A stretch of DNA of 64,000 nucleotides from Arenicella chitinivorans (GCF_014651515.1 NZ_BMXA01000004.1:186001-250000), one strand, 5' to 3'; positions 20,153-31,273 are shown, numbered from the stretch's first letter. Notes: generated by a model not told the origin, from the letters alone. Numbers and translations are program-made.

Positions 20153-20367
20153 GGCGTTGATCCACTACAGGTTGTAATACAGAAAGTTGTAGGAGCACTC
20201 TCTTCATCTACCTTCGTTGGTAATAGTTAGCAAAAACAACAAGCGAGTAGGGCACAACGACATTCCCCTTAGAACGACGCTATTATTACCAAATGGATAG
20301 GTTAAAACCAGACCAAATGTCCAGTAGAAAGGAATATCTAGTATTATTTTTAGTTATATCACCAATT

Positions 20368-21036
20368 TTACTGCATCGATGGATTACGCGGCTTATTTAG
20401 ACGCAAGTCAAACGTCTGCTTAGGTTCACACGATTTATGTAGAATTGAAACGTCCTGGTTATCGCCTAACCCTCCCGACGACAGCATTGGGATAATTTTA
20501 GCGCCGCATCGCCGTTGACCGTCAATAGTGGCCATAAAAACTCCCGTATCATTTGGTAACATATCGCGGGTTAGTTGTTTCGGGGAATCATCTTTTTCGA
20601 ATTCCGTCTCGAATGTATTTGAAAAACGGGCCACGGCGTTTGGGTTCTGATCTCCGTGTAGGTGTGAATCCGTTTCAATAAATTGTCTTACGGCACTGAG
20701 CGATACCCTTGATTCTTGGTTTTCCGTCGCTTTGGCAGTAATCACATCGGCCGGGGACACACGCGCATCGGCTGACTGTTCCGGTACTGGAGTCGGGCTT
20801 ACTTGTTCGGGCATAACCTCCTGAGAGAGAGGTTCAGGCTTAACAACTTCTTCTACTATCTGAGGTTTGGGCTCTTGATATAGGGTGACCGACAATGGCG
20901 TTTTTGGGCTCGCTCGCCCACTGCTCTGTATCTCCAGCGAGAAAAAGATCAAACCATGACACGCTAGCGCTGCCAGCACGCACCACGCAAGGTTAGGTGA
21001 TCGAGTGAAAAACAGACTGGTGGCTTGTTGCTGCAT
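20368..21036 (-). CDS. TonB-like single-pass envelope protein of unknown function
   Basis: A 222-residue protein built like the N-terminal half of TonB: a cytoplasmic start, one membrane helix (LAWCVLAALACHGLIFFSL), then a Pro/Glu/Val-rich stretch (EPKPQIVEEVVKPEPLSQ, VSPTPVPEQ). The C-terminal 100 residues do not show the TonB C-terminal fold signature but contain two cysteines (RRCGAKII, HKSCEPKQ). It could be a periplasm-spanning adaptor. A 215-bp gap with nothing I recognise separates it from the gene at 20152. Confidence 0.6.
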   Translation of the reverse strand: MQQQATSLFFTRSPNLAWCVLAALACHGLIFFSLEIQSSGRASPKTPLSVTLYQEPKPQIVEEVVKPEPLSQEVMPEQVSPTPVPEQSADARVSPADVITAKATENQESRVSLSAVRQFIETDSHLHGDQNPNAVARFSNTFETEFEKDDSPKQLTRDMLPNDTGVFMATIDGQRRCGAKIIPMLSSGGLGDNQDVSILHKSCEPKQTFDLRLNKPRNPSMQ

Positions 21037-21120
21037 TGTCGCAGTTTACTCAAGCCTTTGGTTTACCAGCGGATCGTGTTGAATTGGTAATCCAGACTCA
21101 ATGGGCATCGGTCATGGCGC

Positions 21121-22446
21121 TTACTTACCAATACAAAATCCAGCGAAAATCTCACCGAGCAGATCATCTGCAGTAAATTCTCCGGTGATACTGTTTAATG
21201 CGTTCTGTGCTTGCAGTAACTCATCAGCAAGTAGTTCACCTGCGCGGTAAACGCGCAGTTGTTCCAACCCGCGATCCACAGCAGCTTGCGCTTGTTCAAG
21301 GGCGGTAATATGACGACGACGCGCTGTGTACAGCGTTTCTCCACCCTGACTAAAACCAGCCAGCTCTTTAATGTGTGCTTTTAGTTCATCAATACCCGCA
21401 CCAGTTTTAGCGGAAACATAGACACTATCCACACCATTTTTTATCGACAGTGGATCGGGTAACAAATCGATTTTGTTTATCACCGTCGACTGACTCGCGT
21501 GTGATATCGCCACTATATTATTTGAGACATCCTGGGCATCTACCACCAATAGTACGTGATCGGCCTCATCGATTGCCTGATGTGCTCGTTGTACACCAAT
21601 TTGTTCAACTTGGTCTTCGCTCTCGCGCAACCCGGCCGTATCAATAATATGCACCGGCAAGCCATCAATACTAATGGTCTCTCGAATCACATCTCGTGTG
21701 GTGCCTGGGATATCCGTAACAATCGCCGCATCGTGACCTGATAACGCATTCAATAGGCTCGATTTACCAGCATTCGGTTTGCCGGCTATCACTAGACGTA
21801 AGCCATTACGAAGTACTGCGCCTTGCCCAGCTTGATACAAAGTTGTGCGCAAATCAGTTTGCAATGCTTCAATCGCTGATTGGACCTTTGCATCCGCCAA
21901 AAAATCAATTTCTTCATCAGGGAAGTCAATGGCCGCTTCCACATACATTCTTAGATGAACTAGACGTTCTAATAACGCGTGGACTTTGGCAGAAAACTCG
22001 CCTTGCAATGACCGCATCGCACCCTTGGCCGCTTCAGCAGTGCTGCTATCAATCAGGTCAGCGATGGCCTCGGCTTGCGCTAGATCGAGTTTGTCATTAT
22101 GGAAAGCGCGCTCCGAGAATTCTCCTGGTTTCGCTTGACGAGCACCGAGTCGAATAATCGTGGCCAGCAATAAATCCTGTACAACCGGGCCACCATGTCC
22201 TTGAATTTCAACAACGTTTTCGCCAGTAAACGATTTGGGCCCGGCAAAAAAGAGCGCTATGCCGCTGTCGAGTGTTGCTTGAGTTTCATCTTTGAACTCC
22301 GCGTAAATAGCTTTGCGCGCGATGAGCTTTTTGTCGCAAAGCCGTTCACCAATCTCGAGTGCGTCTGGGCCGGAGATCCGTATCACGCCCACGCCACCGC
22401 GGCCAGGTGGCGTGGCGATTGCTGCTATCGTATCAGTGGTAGCCAA
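21121..22446 (-). CDS. mnmE: tRNA modification GTPase MnmE
   Basis: MnmE (TrmE) is the GTPase partner of MnmG in wobble-uridine modification. The 441-residue product shows the formyl-THF-binding N-terminal domain ([22 protein letters not shown]), the G domain ([36 protein letters not shown]) and the C-terminal CIGK motif. The only start that keeps the conserved N-terminus is a TTG at 22446; no ATG or GTG is available in frame upstream before a stop. It begins 16 bp after yidC. Confidence 0.96.
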   Translation of the reverse strand: MATTDTIAAIATPPGRGGVGVIRISGPDALEIGERLCDKKLIARKAIYAEFKDETQATLDSGIALFFAGPKSFTGENVVEIQGHGGPVVQDLLLATIIRLGARQAKPGEFSERAFHNDKLDLAQAEAIADLIDSSTAEAAKGAMRSLQGEFSAKVHALLERLVHLRMYVEAAIDFPDEEIDFLADAKVQSAIEALQTDLRTTLYQAGQGAVLRNGLRLVIAGKPNAGKSSLLNALSGHDAAIVTDIPGTTRDVIRETISIDGLPVHIIDTAGLRESEDQVEQIGVQRAHQAIDEADHVLLVVDAQDVSNNIVAISHASQSTVINKIDLLPDPLSIKNGVDSVYVSAKTGAGIDELKAHIKELAGFSQGGETLYTARRRHITALEQAQAAVDRGLEQLRVYRAGELLADELLQAQNALNSITGEFTADDLLGEIFAGFCIGK

Positions 22447-22462
22447 GCAAACACTCGCTGAA

Positions 22463-24169
22463 CTAGTCGTTCTCTTGTTGTTTGTAGTTATACCATTGCT
22501 GCGCCATGGTCAGTAGGTTGTTCACCACCCAATACAACACCAATCCTTGCGGGAACGTCATGAACAAGAACGTCAACGCGAAAGGCATTATCATAAACAC
22601 CTTCTTCTGGATGTCGTCCATCGGCGCTGGGTTTAGCTTTTGCATAAAGAACATCGACAAACCCATCAACACAGGCAGAACATAATATGGGTCCTTAGCC
22701 GAGAGATCTTGCCACCAAAGTGCGAACGGTGCATGACGCATTTCGACGCTCTCTAGTAATACCCAATACAAGGCGATAAAGACGGGTATCTGGATCAACA
22801 TCGGCAAACAACCGCCAGCGGGGTTCACCTTTTCTTTCTTGTACAACGCCATCATTTCCATTTGAAACTTTTGGCGGTCGTCTTTGTAGCGTTCTTTAAG
22901 CGTTTGAAGGCGTGGTTGTAATTTACGCATTTTCCCCATCGACCGATAGCTCGCCGCTGACAATGGATAAAACAATGCTTTAATCACAATGGTGAGCAAG
23001 ATAATCGCCCAACCCCAGTTGCCGACCAGTTTGTGTAACCAGCTTAACGCGATGAACAATGGGTTTGCGATAGGGGTCAACATGCCGTAATCCACGCTCA
23101 AGGCCAAGCCGTCGACACCGTCTTGTTCCAGTTGTTTAAGACGTGCCTGCTCCTTGCTACCGAGATACACCTGAGTACTGAGTCGACCAGTTTCACCTGG
23201 TAACACGCTGGTGGCTACCGTATCCATAAAGCCCACACGATACTGGATAGGCGCTGTCACGCCCTTAGAACTGTAGAATTTCTTTACACCACTATTTGGT
23301 ATCCATGCACCAACAAAATAATGTTGTAACATACCAACCCAGCCATTATCGGTTTCCACCTGCAGCCCCGTCTTACCGTCGACCGGTTTTTGCTGCAAGT
23401 CATCGAGCTCGTCAAAATCGATTTTTTCGTATTTTTCTGCTTCAGTATAAATTGCCGCTCCCGTGTAACTCGGTAGTTGACCGAATCCACCGCCAGTGTC
23501 TTCCGGAATTGAACGGCTGAACTGAGCGTATTGATAGCCTTGCCATTCCGTATTGGACTTGTTTTGTACGTCATAGCTGATATCCACCACGTAGCTGTCA
23601 CGCTTAAAACGAAACGTTTTAACAAACTCGATACCCGCTTCGTTTGTATAACTCAGCGGCACGCTCACTTCGTCTTGCTCTGCTAACACGTAAGTAGCTT
23701 GATAAGACTGGTATTGCGTTTGATGGCTCGGCGCACCTTGATTAGAGATCAAGCCGTCCTGTGTAACAAACACCTCGGCCGCCGTTTTTTTCAATAAAGG
23801 ATACCCTTGCTCAGGTTTATCCAACGCCACCGGTTCTTCGCGCAACTCCAATCGTTCGATCACGCCGCCCAAAGGGTTAATGTAGGCGACGACCATGTCG
23901 GTCTCGACTTTAACCAAGCTTGGGTTATCGACCGCATTCTTTAACTCAGGTACCGCAGGGGTTTGATTTGTCTCAGTCACGGTCGGTACGGCACCGGGAT
24001 CTGTCTGGGTCGTAGCCGTGACAGCCGGTACCGCAGGTAGGCTCGTATCGGAGACAACCGCCTCATTCAATGGTTGTTGGTTCTCGGCAGAGAATTCAAT
24101 CCATTTAAAATACAAAATGGCGCTGATAACTATCAGGCCAATCGTTAAAAAGTGTCGTTGGTTTTCCAT
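22463..24169 (-). CDS. yidC: Membrane protein insertase YidC
   Basis: YidC inserts and folds inner-membrane proteins, alone or with SecYEG. The 568-residue product has the N-terminal anchor, a large periplasmic beta domain (about 80-340), and the conserved five-helix core (WGWAIILLTIVIKALFYPLSAASYRSMGKMRKLQPRL ... GLVLYWVVNNLLTMAQQW). The hydrophilic groove arginine is within the KALFYPLSAASYRSM region. The poorly conserved linker at 30-75 is Thr/Val/Pro-rich. Order rpmH-rnpA-yidD-yidC-mnmE is the usual one. Confidence 0.97.
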   Translation of the reverse strand: MENQRHFLTIGLIVISAILYFKWIEFSAENQQPLNEAVVSDTSLPAVPAVTATTQTDPGAVPTVTETNQTPAVPELKNAVDNPSLVKVETDMVVAYINPLGGVIERLELREEPVALDKPEQGYPLLKKTAAEVFVTQDGLISNQGAPSHQTQYQSYQATYVLAEQDEVSVPLSYTNEAGIEFVKTFRFKRDSYVVDISYDVQNKSNTEWQGYQYAQFSRSIPEDTGGGFGQLPSYTGAAIYTEAEKYEKIDFDELDDLQQKPVDGKTGLQVETDNGWVGMLQHYFVGAWIPNSGVKKFYSSKGVTAPIQYRVGFMDTVATSVLPGETGRLSTQVYLGSKEQARLKQLEQDGVDGLALSVDYGMLTPIANPLFIALSWLHKLVGNWGWAIILLTIVIKALFYPLSAASYRSMGKMRKLQPRLQTLKERYKDDRQKFQMEMMALYKKEKVNPAGGCLPMLIQIPVFIALYWVLLESVEMRHAPFALWWQDLSAKDPYYVLPVLMGLSMFFMQKLNPAPMDDIQKKVFMIMPFALTFLFMTFPQGLVLYWVVNNLLTMAQQWYNYKQQEND

Positions 24170-24268
24170 TTATGTATCGCTTCGCGGTTGCGCTGGTACT
24201 TTTATATGGGGGCGTATTCTACCCTTAATAGCGTTCAGTTTAACTATTGAAGGTACGCAAATTTTGGC

Positions 24269-24517
24269 TTATTGCTTGTCTTTAAGGTCTTGTTCTAACG
24301 CAGAACCTGGAACTGGGTCTAATCCGTGGCCGCCCCAGGGATGGCAACGACTGATACGCTTGATCGCTAACCAGAGTCCTTTAAATGGGCCATGCAATGC
24401 TAAAGCCTGTTGCGCGTATTCTGAACAAGAGGGTACATAGCGGCATCGCGTACCTAGCAAGGGACTAATTGTCCAGTAATAGAGTTTGAAAATTGCCTGG
24501 AAAAAACGCGTCAACAT
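24269..24517 (-). CDS. yidD: Membrane protein insertion efficiency factor YidD
   Basis: A small peripheral membrane protein that helps YidC-dependent insertion. I start it at the ATG read from 24517 (82 aa, [22 protein letters not shown]), 7 bp after rnpA; a longer frame to 24622 overlaps rnpA and adds non-homologous residues. The family signature [19 protein letters not shown] and the [18 protein letters not shown] block are intact. Confidence 0.95.
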   Translation of the reverse strand: MLTRFFQAIFKLYYWTISPLLGTRCRYVPSCSEYAQQALALHGPFKGLWLAIKRISRCHPWGGHGLDPVPGSALEQDLKDKQ

Positions 24518-24524
24518 CCGTAAT

Positions 24525-24914
24525 TTACTGAATTTGTCGTCGATGCCAACGCTGCCAACCAAGAAGTTTACCCCAGAGTGCTTGTAAATCACTCCACCGC
24601 TCAAGTTGGCTCGCGTTAGCACAGGGTGGTTTGGCTGTAATCACCAGATCTACCGCCATCAAATCATGTTGGTTAATGCGGTAAAACTCCTTAATAAGTC
24701 GCTTAATCTGGTTTCTGCTTACCGCAGATTTTGATACTTTTTTAGACACGGTCACGCCGAGACGAGCCGTCGCTACGGAGGCTGGTCTGGCCACGACATT
24801 AAATGAGAACAAACGACTGTTACCCCATTGCTTGTTCTGATATACGTGGTGAAACTCAGCTGGTTTTTTCAACCGCTGAGTCGTTCCAAAGGAGAGGCTG
24901 GGTGTCGGACACAT
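24525..24914 (-). CDS. rnpA: Ribonuclease P protein component
   Basis: RnpA is the protein subunit of RNase P, which matures the 5' ends of tRNAs. The RNR-type signature appears as [19 protein letters not shown], preceded by the basic N-terminus ([18 protein letters not shown]). The ATG at 24914 gives 129 residues; a TTG at 24932 would add six. Unusually it lies 211 bp from rpmH, with a hairpin and a tandem repeat between, instead of the usual very short gap. Confidence 0.94.
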   Translation of the reverse strand: MCPTPSLSFGTTQRLKKPAEFHHVYQNKQWGNSRLFSFNVVARPASVATARLGVTVSKKVSKSAVSRNQIKRLIKEFYRINQHDLMAVDLVITAKPPCANASQLERWSDLQALWGKLLGWQRWHRRQIQ

Positions 24915-24993
24915 AACAGAATGCGCTATCAAGAACGTCGCTGTACTGAGCCTAATATTCGGCCTTTATACATATGACGGCCGGGGTAAAACT

Positions 24994-25015
24994 GACAATC
25001 AAAGGACAATCAAAG
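24994..25015. repeat. 11-bp tandem duplication upstream of rnpA
   Basis: GACAATCAAAG occurs twice head to tail, 24994-25004 and 25005-25015, in the rpmH-rnpA spacer. Role unknown; it could be a replication slippage product or a protein-binding repeat. Confidence 0.8.
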
Positions 25016-25064
25016 ATAGTCGGCTTTTTTGATTACGGCAGGATAGTATTGAATTTGGCAGACT

Positions 25065-25108
25065 AAACTTACCTGACGCAGATCAAACACGACAGGTCAG
25101 GTAAGTTT
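25065..25108. repeat. Long perfect inverted repeat between rpmH and rnpA
   Basis: AAACTTACCTGAC (25065-25077) and GTCAGGTAAGTTT (25096-25108) are exact complements, giving a 13-bp stem with an 18-base loop. It starts 18 bp after the rpmH stop. On the rpmH strand no T run follows the stem, so it is not a standard intrinsic terminator. On the opposite strand it ends in five T. Confidence 0.85.
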
Positions 25109-25125
25109 TTCAGCACTTAACTGTA

Positions 25126-25260
25126 TTAAACAGTTAAGGCTGCACGGCCTTTAGCGCGACGTGCATTGATAATGGCACGACCGCTTTTAGTCGCCATGCG
25201 GGCACGAAAGCCGTGAGTACGCTTACGCTTGATTTGGCTTGGTTGAAAAGTACGTTTCAT
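25126..25260 (-). CDS. rpmH: 50S ribosomal protein L34
   Basis: A 44-residue ribosomal protein ([18 protein letters not shown] ... [18 protein letters not shown]). Sequence and length are those of gammaproteobacterial L34, found by reading the minus strand from the ATG at 25260. The leader holds a small hairpin (25285-25302) and AAGG just ahead of the start. Confidence 0.98.
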   Translation of the reverse strand: MKRTFQPSQIKRKRTHGFRARMATKSGRAIINARRAKGRAALTV

Positions 25261-25647
25261 TTTGAATAACCTTATATATAAAGAACCAGGTATTAATCTG
25301 GTGTTTTTAGCTAGCTTGCATTCGATTTAGCTGAATTGGATGCAGTTAATTAGGCTGCGTTCAGGCCACACCGAATGACGGGCAGCAAAGGTACTCACTT
25401 TATGTAGTTGAGTCAATACGATAAGACGATTCTCTCAACTATTTTATCGCGGCTTCCGGTGAATTATTATTGTGCTGTACCCAAGCACGGCGGTATATTT
25501 ACCCGTTCCCCTTTTAAGCTGACAATGCTTAGCCGGTGACCATAATTGGTCAACCGCCAGAAAGGTCTCTACGGCACAAGGCGTGTTTTTTATCCAGGCA
25601 TGCCTGCTTACGCTCTGAAACACCATCACAGATTTCGGTTAGTCACT
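25261..25647. promoter_or_regulatory. rpmH-dnaA divergent intergenic region
   Basis: A 387-bp spacer holding the leaders of two divergent genes. Toward dnaA there is a candidate promoter (25519-25546). Toward rpmH a small hairpin ACCAG...CTGGT (25285-25302) lies in the leader. One partial DnaA-box-like TTATCCAGG occurs near 25590. I find no perfect DnaA box here, so this looks like a promoter region and not the origin itself. Confidence 0.5.
25519..25546 (+). promoter_or_regulatory. Candidate dnaA promoter
   Basis: CTGACA (25519-25524) and CATAAT (25541-25546) are separated by 16 bp; each matches five of six sigma70 consensus bases. The expected start is about 95 bp before the dnaA ATG at 25648. 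Sequence match only. Confidence 0.4.
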
Positions 25648-26985
25648 ATGCAAAATACGGTACTTTGGGAAAAGTGTCTAAAAAAACTCGAAGATGAAGT
25701 CGATCAACACGATTTTCATACCTGGGTTCGCCCACTGAATACTCGCGACACAGACAGTAGCTTTAAACTGTACGCTCCCAATCGTTTTATAAAAGATTGG
25801 CTAACCGATAATTTGCTGGATCAATTACAAGCGACTGCCAATCACGTCGGCGGCATGGATGTGCAGCTATCTGTTGTCCTGGATGACCATCGTGCCTCCA
25901 TGGCACCGCCACCGACCGCGCCTGAAAACAACGGGGACGAACCGCTCGAAAGCAACCCTTTTGGCACCAATGTATTGAACAGCGCATTTACCTTTGAAAA
26001 CCACATCGAAGGTAAATCAAATCAAATCGCTCGTGCCGCAACCAAGCAAGTCAGTGAAAATCCAGGTGTTGCATACAACCCTTTATTTATTTATGGCGGA
26101 GTAGGGCTGGGTAAAACACACTTGATGCACGCAGCTGGTAACCTGATTAAGCAAAAACGCCAGAATGCTCAGGTAGCGTATGTTCACTCTGAACGATTCG
26201 TAAGCGACATGGTAAAGTCAATTGAGACCAACACCATGAACAAGTTCAAAAGCTATTATCGCTCTTTGGACGCATTGTTAATCGATGATATCCAATTTTT
26301 TGCCGACAAAGATAAATCTCAAGAAGAATTTTTTCACACCTTTAACACACTGTTAGAAACCGGCGCGCAGATTATTTTAACGTCAGACAAGTTTCCAAAA
26401 GAGATTAATAATCTTCAAGAACGGTTAACCTCACGCTTTGAAAGTGGGTTGACGGTGCGTATTGATCCGCCTGAACTAGAAACCCGTGTCGCTATTTTGA
26501 AGAACAAAGCGCGTAAGAACAATATCGACCTGAACGACGACGTAGCATTCATGGTGGCAAAGAAGATTCGCTCTAACGTGCGTGAACTCGAAGGCGCCTT
26601 ACACCGATTGGTTGCTAGCTCTCGATTTACTGGCCGCGAAATAGATCTCGATTTAGCAAAAGACACCTTGCAAGACCTTACGCTGTTTCAGGAACGCAAA
26701 ATCTCGATCGAGAACATACAAAAGACTGTGGCTGAATTTTTCGGCATTCGCGTTTCTGACTTAAAATCAAAACGACGAAACCGACAAATTGCTCGTCCCC
26801 GCCAGGTTGCCATGGCACTGGCTAAAGAATTGACTAATATGAGCTTGCCCGACATTGGAGACGCGTTTGGCGGACGAGACCATACGACCGTCATTCATGC
26901 GTGTAAAAAGGTAGATGAATTGGTTAAAACTGATTCCAAGATCAATGAAGACTACAACAGTCTACAGAAGATTCTCTCGGTTTAG
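25648..26985 (+). CDS. dnaA: Chromosomal replication initiator DnaA
   Basis: DnaA is the AAA+ ATPase that binds DnaA boxes and melts the origin. The ATG at 25648 gives 445 residues beginning MQNTVLWEKCLKKLEDEV, the usual start; the open frame upstream to 25546 depends on a TTG and is not homologous. Domain I (1-90), a short linker, the AAA+ domain (YGGVGLGKTHLMHAAG, LLIDDIQFF, ILTSDK) and domain IV with the DnaA-box-binding motif GRDHTTVIHACKKV are complete. Confidence 0.98.
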   Translation: MQNTVLWEKCLKKLEDEVDQHDFHTWVRPLNTRDTDSSFKLYAPNRFIKDWLTDNLLDQLQATANHVGGMDVQLSVVLDDHRASMAPPPTAPENNGDEPLESNPFGTNVLNSAFTFENHIEGKSNQIARAATKQVSENPGVAYNPLFIYGGVGLGKTHLMHAAGNLIKQKRQNAQVAYVHSERFVSDMVKSIETNTMNKFKSYYRSLDALLIDDIQFFADKDKSQEEFFHTFNTLLETGAQIILTSDKFPKEINNLQERLTSRFESGLTVRIDPPELETRVAILKNKARKNNIDLNDDVAFMVAKKIRSNVRELEGALHRLVASSRFTGREIDLDLAKDTLQDLTLFQERKISIENIQKTVAEFFGIRVSDLKSKRRNRQIARPRQVAMALAKELTNMSLPDIGDAFGGRDHTTVIHACKKVDELVKTDSKINEDYNSLQKILSV

Positions 26986-27217
26986 GTTAAAACAGCCACT
27001 ATGCATCGATTAACAGCCTGTGGATAACTTCTGTATAAATACGGTATGATTCTTTGGTAACTTTTATCCACAATTCATTAACAACTTATCCCGTGGAATT
27101 TAGAATAATTATCAACAGCCAATTTCGATCTTAAGTTATTGAATTTAAAAGATAAAAACGATTTATTCTAGTTATAAACGGCACTAGTAATAACAGTAAA
27201 TAATAAGATAAACACAC
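26986..27217. other. oriC: Probable chromosomal replication origin (oriC)
   Basis: This 232-bp gap between dnaA and dnaN holds two perfect DnaA boxes in opposite orientation, TGTGGATAA at 27019-27027 and TTATCCACA at 27064-27072. A one-mismatch box TTATCAACA follows at 27109-27117, then an A+T-rich stretch from about 27120 to 27217 that could be the unwinding element. The arrangement (boxes then AT-rich DNA, next to dnaA, strand bias changing here, parS nearby) is typical of bacterial origins. Confidence 0.75.
27021..27050 (+). promoter_or_regulatory. Candidate dnaN promoter overlapping a DnaA box
   Basis: TGGATA (27021-27026) and TATGAT (27045-27050) are spaced by 18 bp. The upstream element lies inside the perfect DnaA box at 27019-27027, so DnaA binding would compete with RNA polymerase. 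Sequence inference only. Confidence 0.35.
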
Positions 27218-28324
27218 ATGAATATTAATATACAAAAGGAAACCTTGGAGGCTCCGCTCTCTCAGGTAATCGGTGTCGTGGAAAAACGCCAAACACTGCC
27301 TATCCTTGGCAACGTTTATCTGCAACTAAATGAAGGCGAACTTACTTTAGTTGGCTCTGACCTTGAAACAGAGATCACTACTCGTGTTAACGGTGTGAGT
27401 GGTGAGAACGGTAAAACAACAGTGTCGGCGCGAAAACTCTACGATATTTGTCGATCGTTACCAAAAGAGTCTCAACTGTCATTAGCGATTGAGTCTGATA
27501 ACAAGATGGTAGTGAAAGCCGGCAAGAGTCGGTTTACGCTGCAAACATTGTCTGCTGAAGACTATCCTAGGTTAGAAGAAACACAATGGCGTCATGAGTT
27601 CTCTATTTCTCAAGCAAAGTTAAGTAATTTGTTAACGCGTACGTCGTTTTCTATGGCTCAGCAAGACGTACGTTATTTCCTGAATGGTTTATTGTTAGAG
27701 ATTCACGATGACCATATTGTGTCTGTTGCCACCGATGGGCACCGATTAGCCAAAACACAAGTACAGGTCGATCCGCTCGGAATTGACATGGTACAAAGCA
27801 TCGTACCGAGAAAGGCCGTACTCGAAATCGGTAAATTTCTGGACGCAGACAGTGATGAACCGGTCGCCGTAAAATTAAACGCAAGCCACATTTCTATTGC
27901 GTCAGGTAACTTTTTGTTTATTTCCAAACTTATTGATGGTCGATTTCCCGACTATGAAAAAGTTATTCCAGCTAATCTTGATAAGCACGTCATTATCTTA
28001 AGAGCAAACTTGATTGAAATACTGAGTCGCGCAGCGATCTTAAGTAACGAGAAATTTCGTGGCGTATCGTTAAAGGTTGAAAACAATATACTTGAAGTTC
28101 GTTCTCACAACCCTGATCAAGAACATGCAAAGGACGAGATGGAAGTTGAATACAGTGGACCGTCCATCGAAATTGGATTCAATGTTAACTACTTATTAGA
28201 AGCATTAAAGGCCTGTGAATCAGAAGGTATCGATTTGGGGTTGCTTGACCCTAATACCAGTTGCACATTTCATGCCGCTGACTCCGACGATACTTTGTAC
28301 TTAATTATGCCGATGCGGCTTTAA
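27218..28324 (+). CDS. dnaN: DNA polymerase III beta sliding clamp
   Basis: The beta clamp encircles DNA and tethers polymerase III. The 368-residue product has the usual three-domain length; the N-terminus (LEAPLSQVIGVVEKRQTLPILGNVYL) and the C-terminal YLIMPMRL are characteristic. The ATG at 27218 follows the oriC region. A strong terminator lies directly downstream (28344-28369), so dnaN is not in a long operon with recF and gyrB here. Confidence 0.98.
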   Translation: MNINIQKETLEAPLSQVIGVVEKRQTLPILGNVYLQLNEGELTLVGSDLETEITTRVNGVSGENGKTTVSARKLYDICRSLPKESQLSLAIESDNKMVVKAGKSRFTLQTLSAEDYPRLEETQWRHEFSISQAKLSNLLTRTSFSMAQQDVRYFLNGLLLEIHDDHIVSVATDGHRLAKTQVQVDPLGIDMVQSIVPRKAVLEIGKFLDADSDEPVAVKLNASHISIASGNFLFISKLIDGRFPDYEKVIPANLDKHVIILRANLIEILSRAAILSNEKFRGVSLKVENNILEVRSHNPDQEHAKDEMEVEYSGPSIEIGFNVNYLLEALKACESEGIDLGLLDPNTSCTFHAADSDDTLYLIMPMRL

Positions 28325-28343
28325 GCGCTAGGTTCAATTATAG

Positions 28344-28369
28344 AAAACCGGCTTAGGCCGGTTTTTTTT
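28344..28369 (+). terminator. Intrinsic terminator after dnaN
   Basis: AAAACCGGC, a four-base TTAG loop, then GCCGG followed by eight T. A textbook rho-independent terminator 20 bp after the dnaN stop. Confidence 0.92.
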
Positions 28370-28513
28370 GGTCTTCATTTCAACCCGCGTCCGTCCACAG
28401 GATGTTTCTTAATACTGGCTACGTTATTCACCTTTAGTGATCTAACCAGCGTGGTTGTTTATTCTGACTGTTCCATTCATTTACCTTGTTCATTCATTTA
28501 TCACGCATTCATT

Positions 28514-28543
28514 TTGCCATTGTTCCACGTGGAACAATGGCAA
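28514..28543. promoter_or_regulatory. parS: parS site 1 within a 30-bp perfect palindrome
   Basis: The core TGTTCCACGTGGAACA (28521-28536) differs from the consensus TGTTTCACGTGAAACA at two symmetric bases. The symmetry extends seven further bases on each side, so 28514-28543 is a perfect 30-bp palindrome. ParB, encoded at 10083, is the expected binder. Confidence 0.9.
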
Positions 28544-28600
28544 GTGTTGGCCGCTGTTTATACGAAAACTGTGTGACAAACCTGTAGGTATAATTTTGGA

Positions 28601-28616
28601 TGTTCCACGTGAAACA
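28601..28616. promoter_or_regulatory. parS: parS site 2
   Basis: TGTTCCACGTGAAACA matches the bacterial parS consensus at 15 of 16 positions. It is centred 80 bp from the first site, both about 1.5 kb from the putative oriC. Confidence 0.93.
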
Positions 28617-28673
28617 TAACCCAATTTAGTTTCTAAGGTAGTTGTGGTAATTAATGCTTAAAACTAGCGTTTT

Positions 28674-28682
28674 TGGTATGAT
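28674..28682 (+). promoter_or_regulatory. Candidate extended -10 promoter of gyrB
   Basis: TGGTATGAT (28674-28682) fits the TGnTATAAT extended -10 form, about 38 bp before the gyrB ATG. No convincing -35 box is present. It lies downstream of the two parS sites, so ParB spreading could affect gyrB expression. Confidence 0.4.
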
Positions 28683-28711
28683 TAGGTGTTCGAAATTTGC
28701 CCTCAGATTAG

Positions 28712-31099
<2,388 letters not shown>

Positions 31100-31130
31100 A
31101 TTTGTTATTTATATTCAATAACTTACGTCT

Positions 31131-31163
31131 AAAAAAAGCGCAATATATTAAAAATTTTGCGCT
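31131..31163 (-). terminator. Intrinsic terminator downstream of apaG
   Basis: On the minus strand AGCGCAA (31163-31157) pairs with TTGCGCT (31143-31137) and is followed by seven T. It lies in the convergent gyrB-apaG gap, oriented to end the apaH-apaG transcript. Confidence 0.7.
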
Positions 31164-31273
31164 GTGTGGTGAATATAATTAAATTGTACGGGTTATGGGT
31201 CTACTTATGACCCAAAACTGGGATATTTTTTTAGGTCAAATCGTCAAAGTTTCCAGTGTGTAAACATGGAAAC

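Noticed and set aside
25586-25596. TTATCCAGG as a DnaA box upstream of dnaA
   Set aside because: Two mismatches to TTATCCACA and isolated; not enough to place the origin there.
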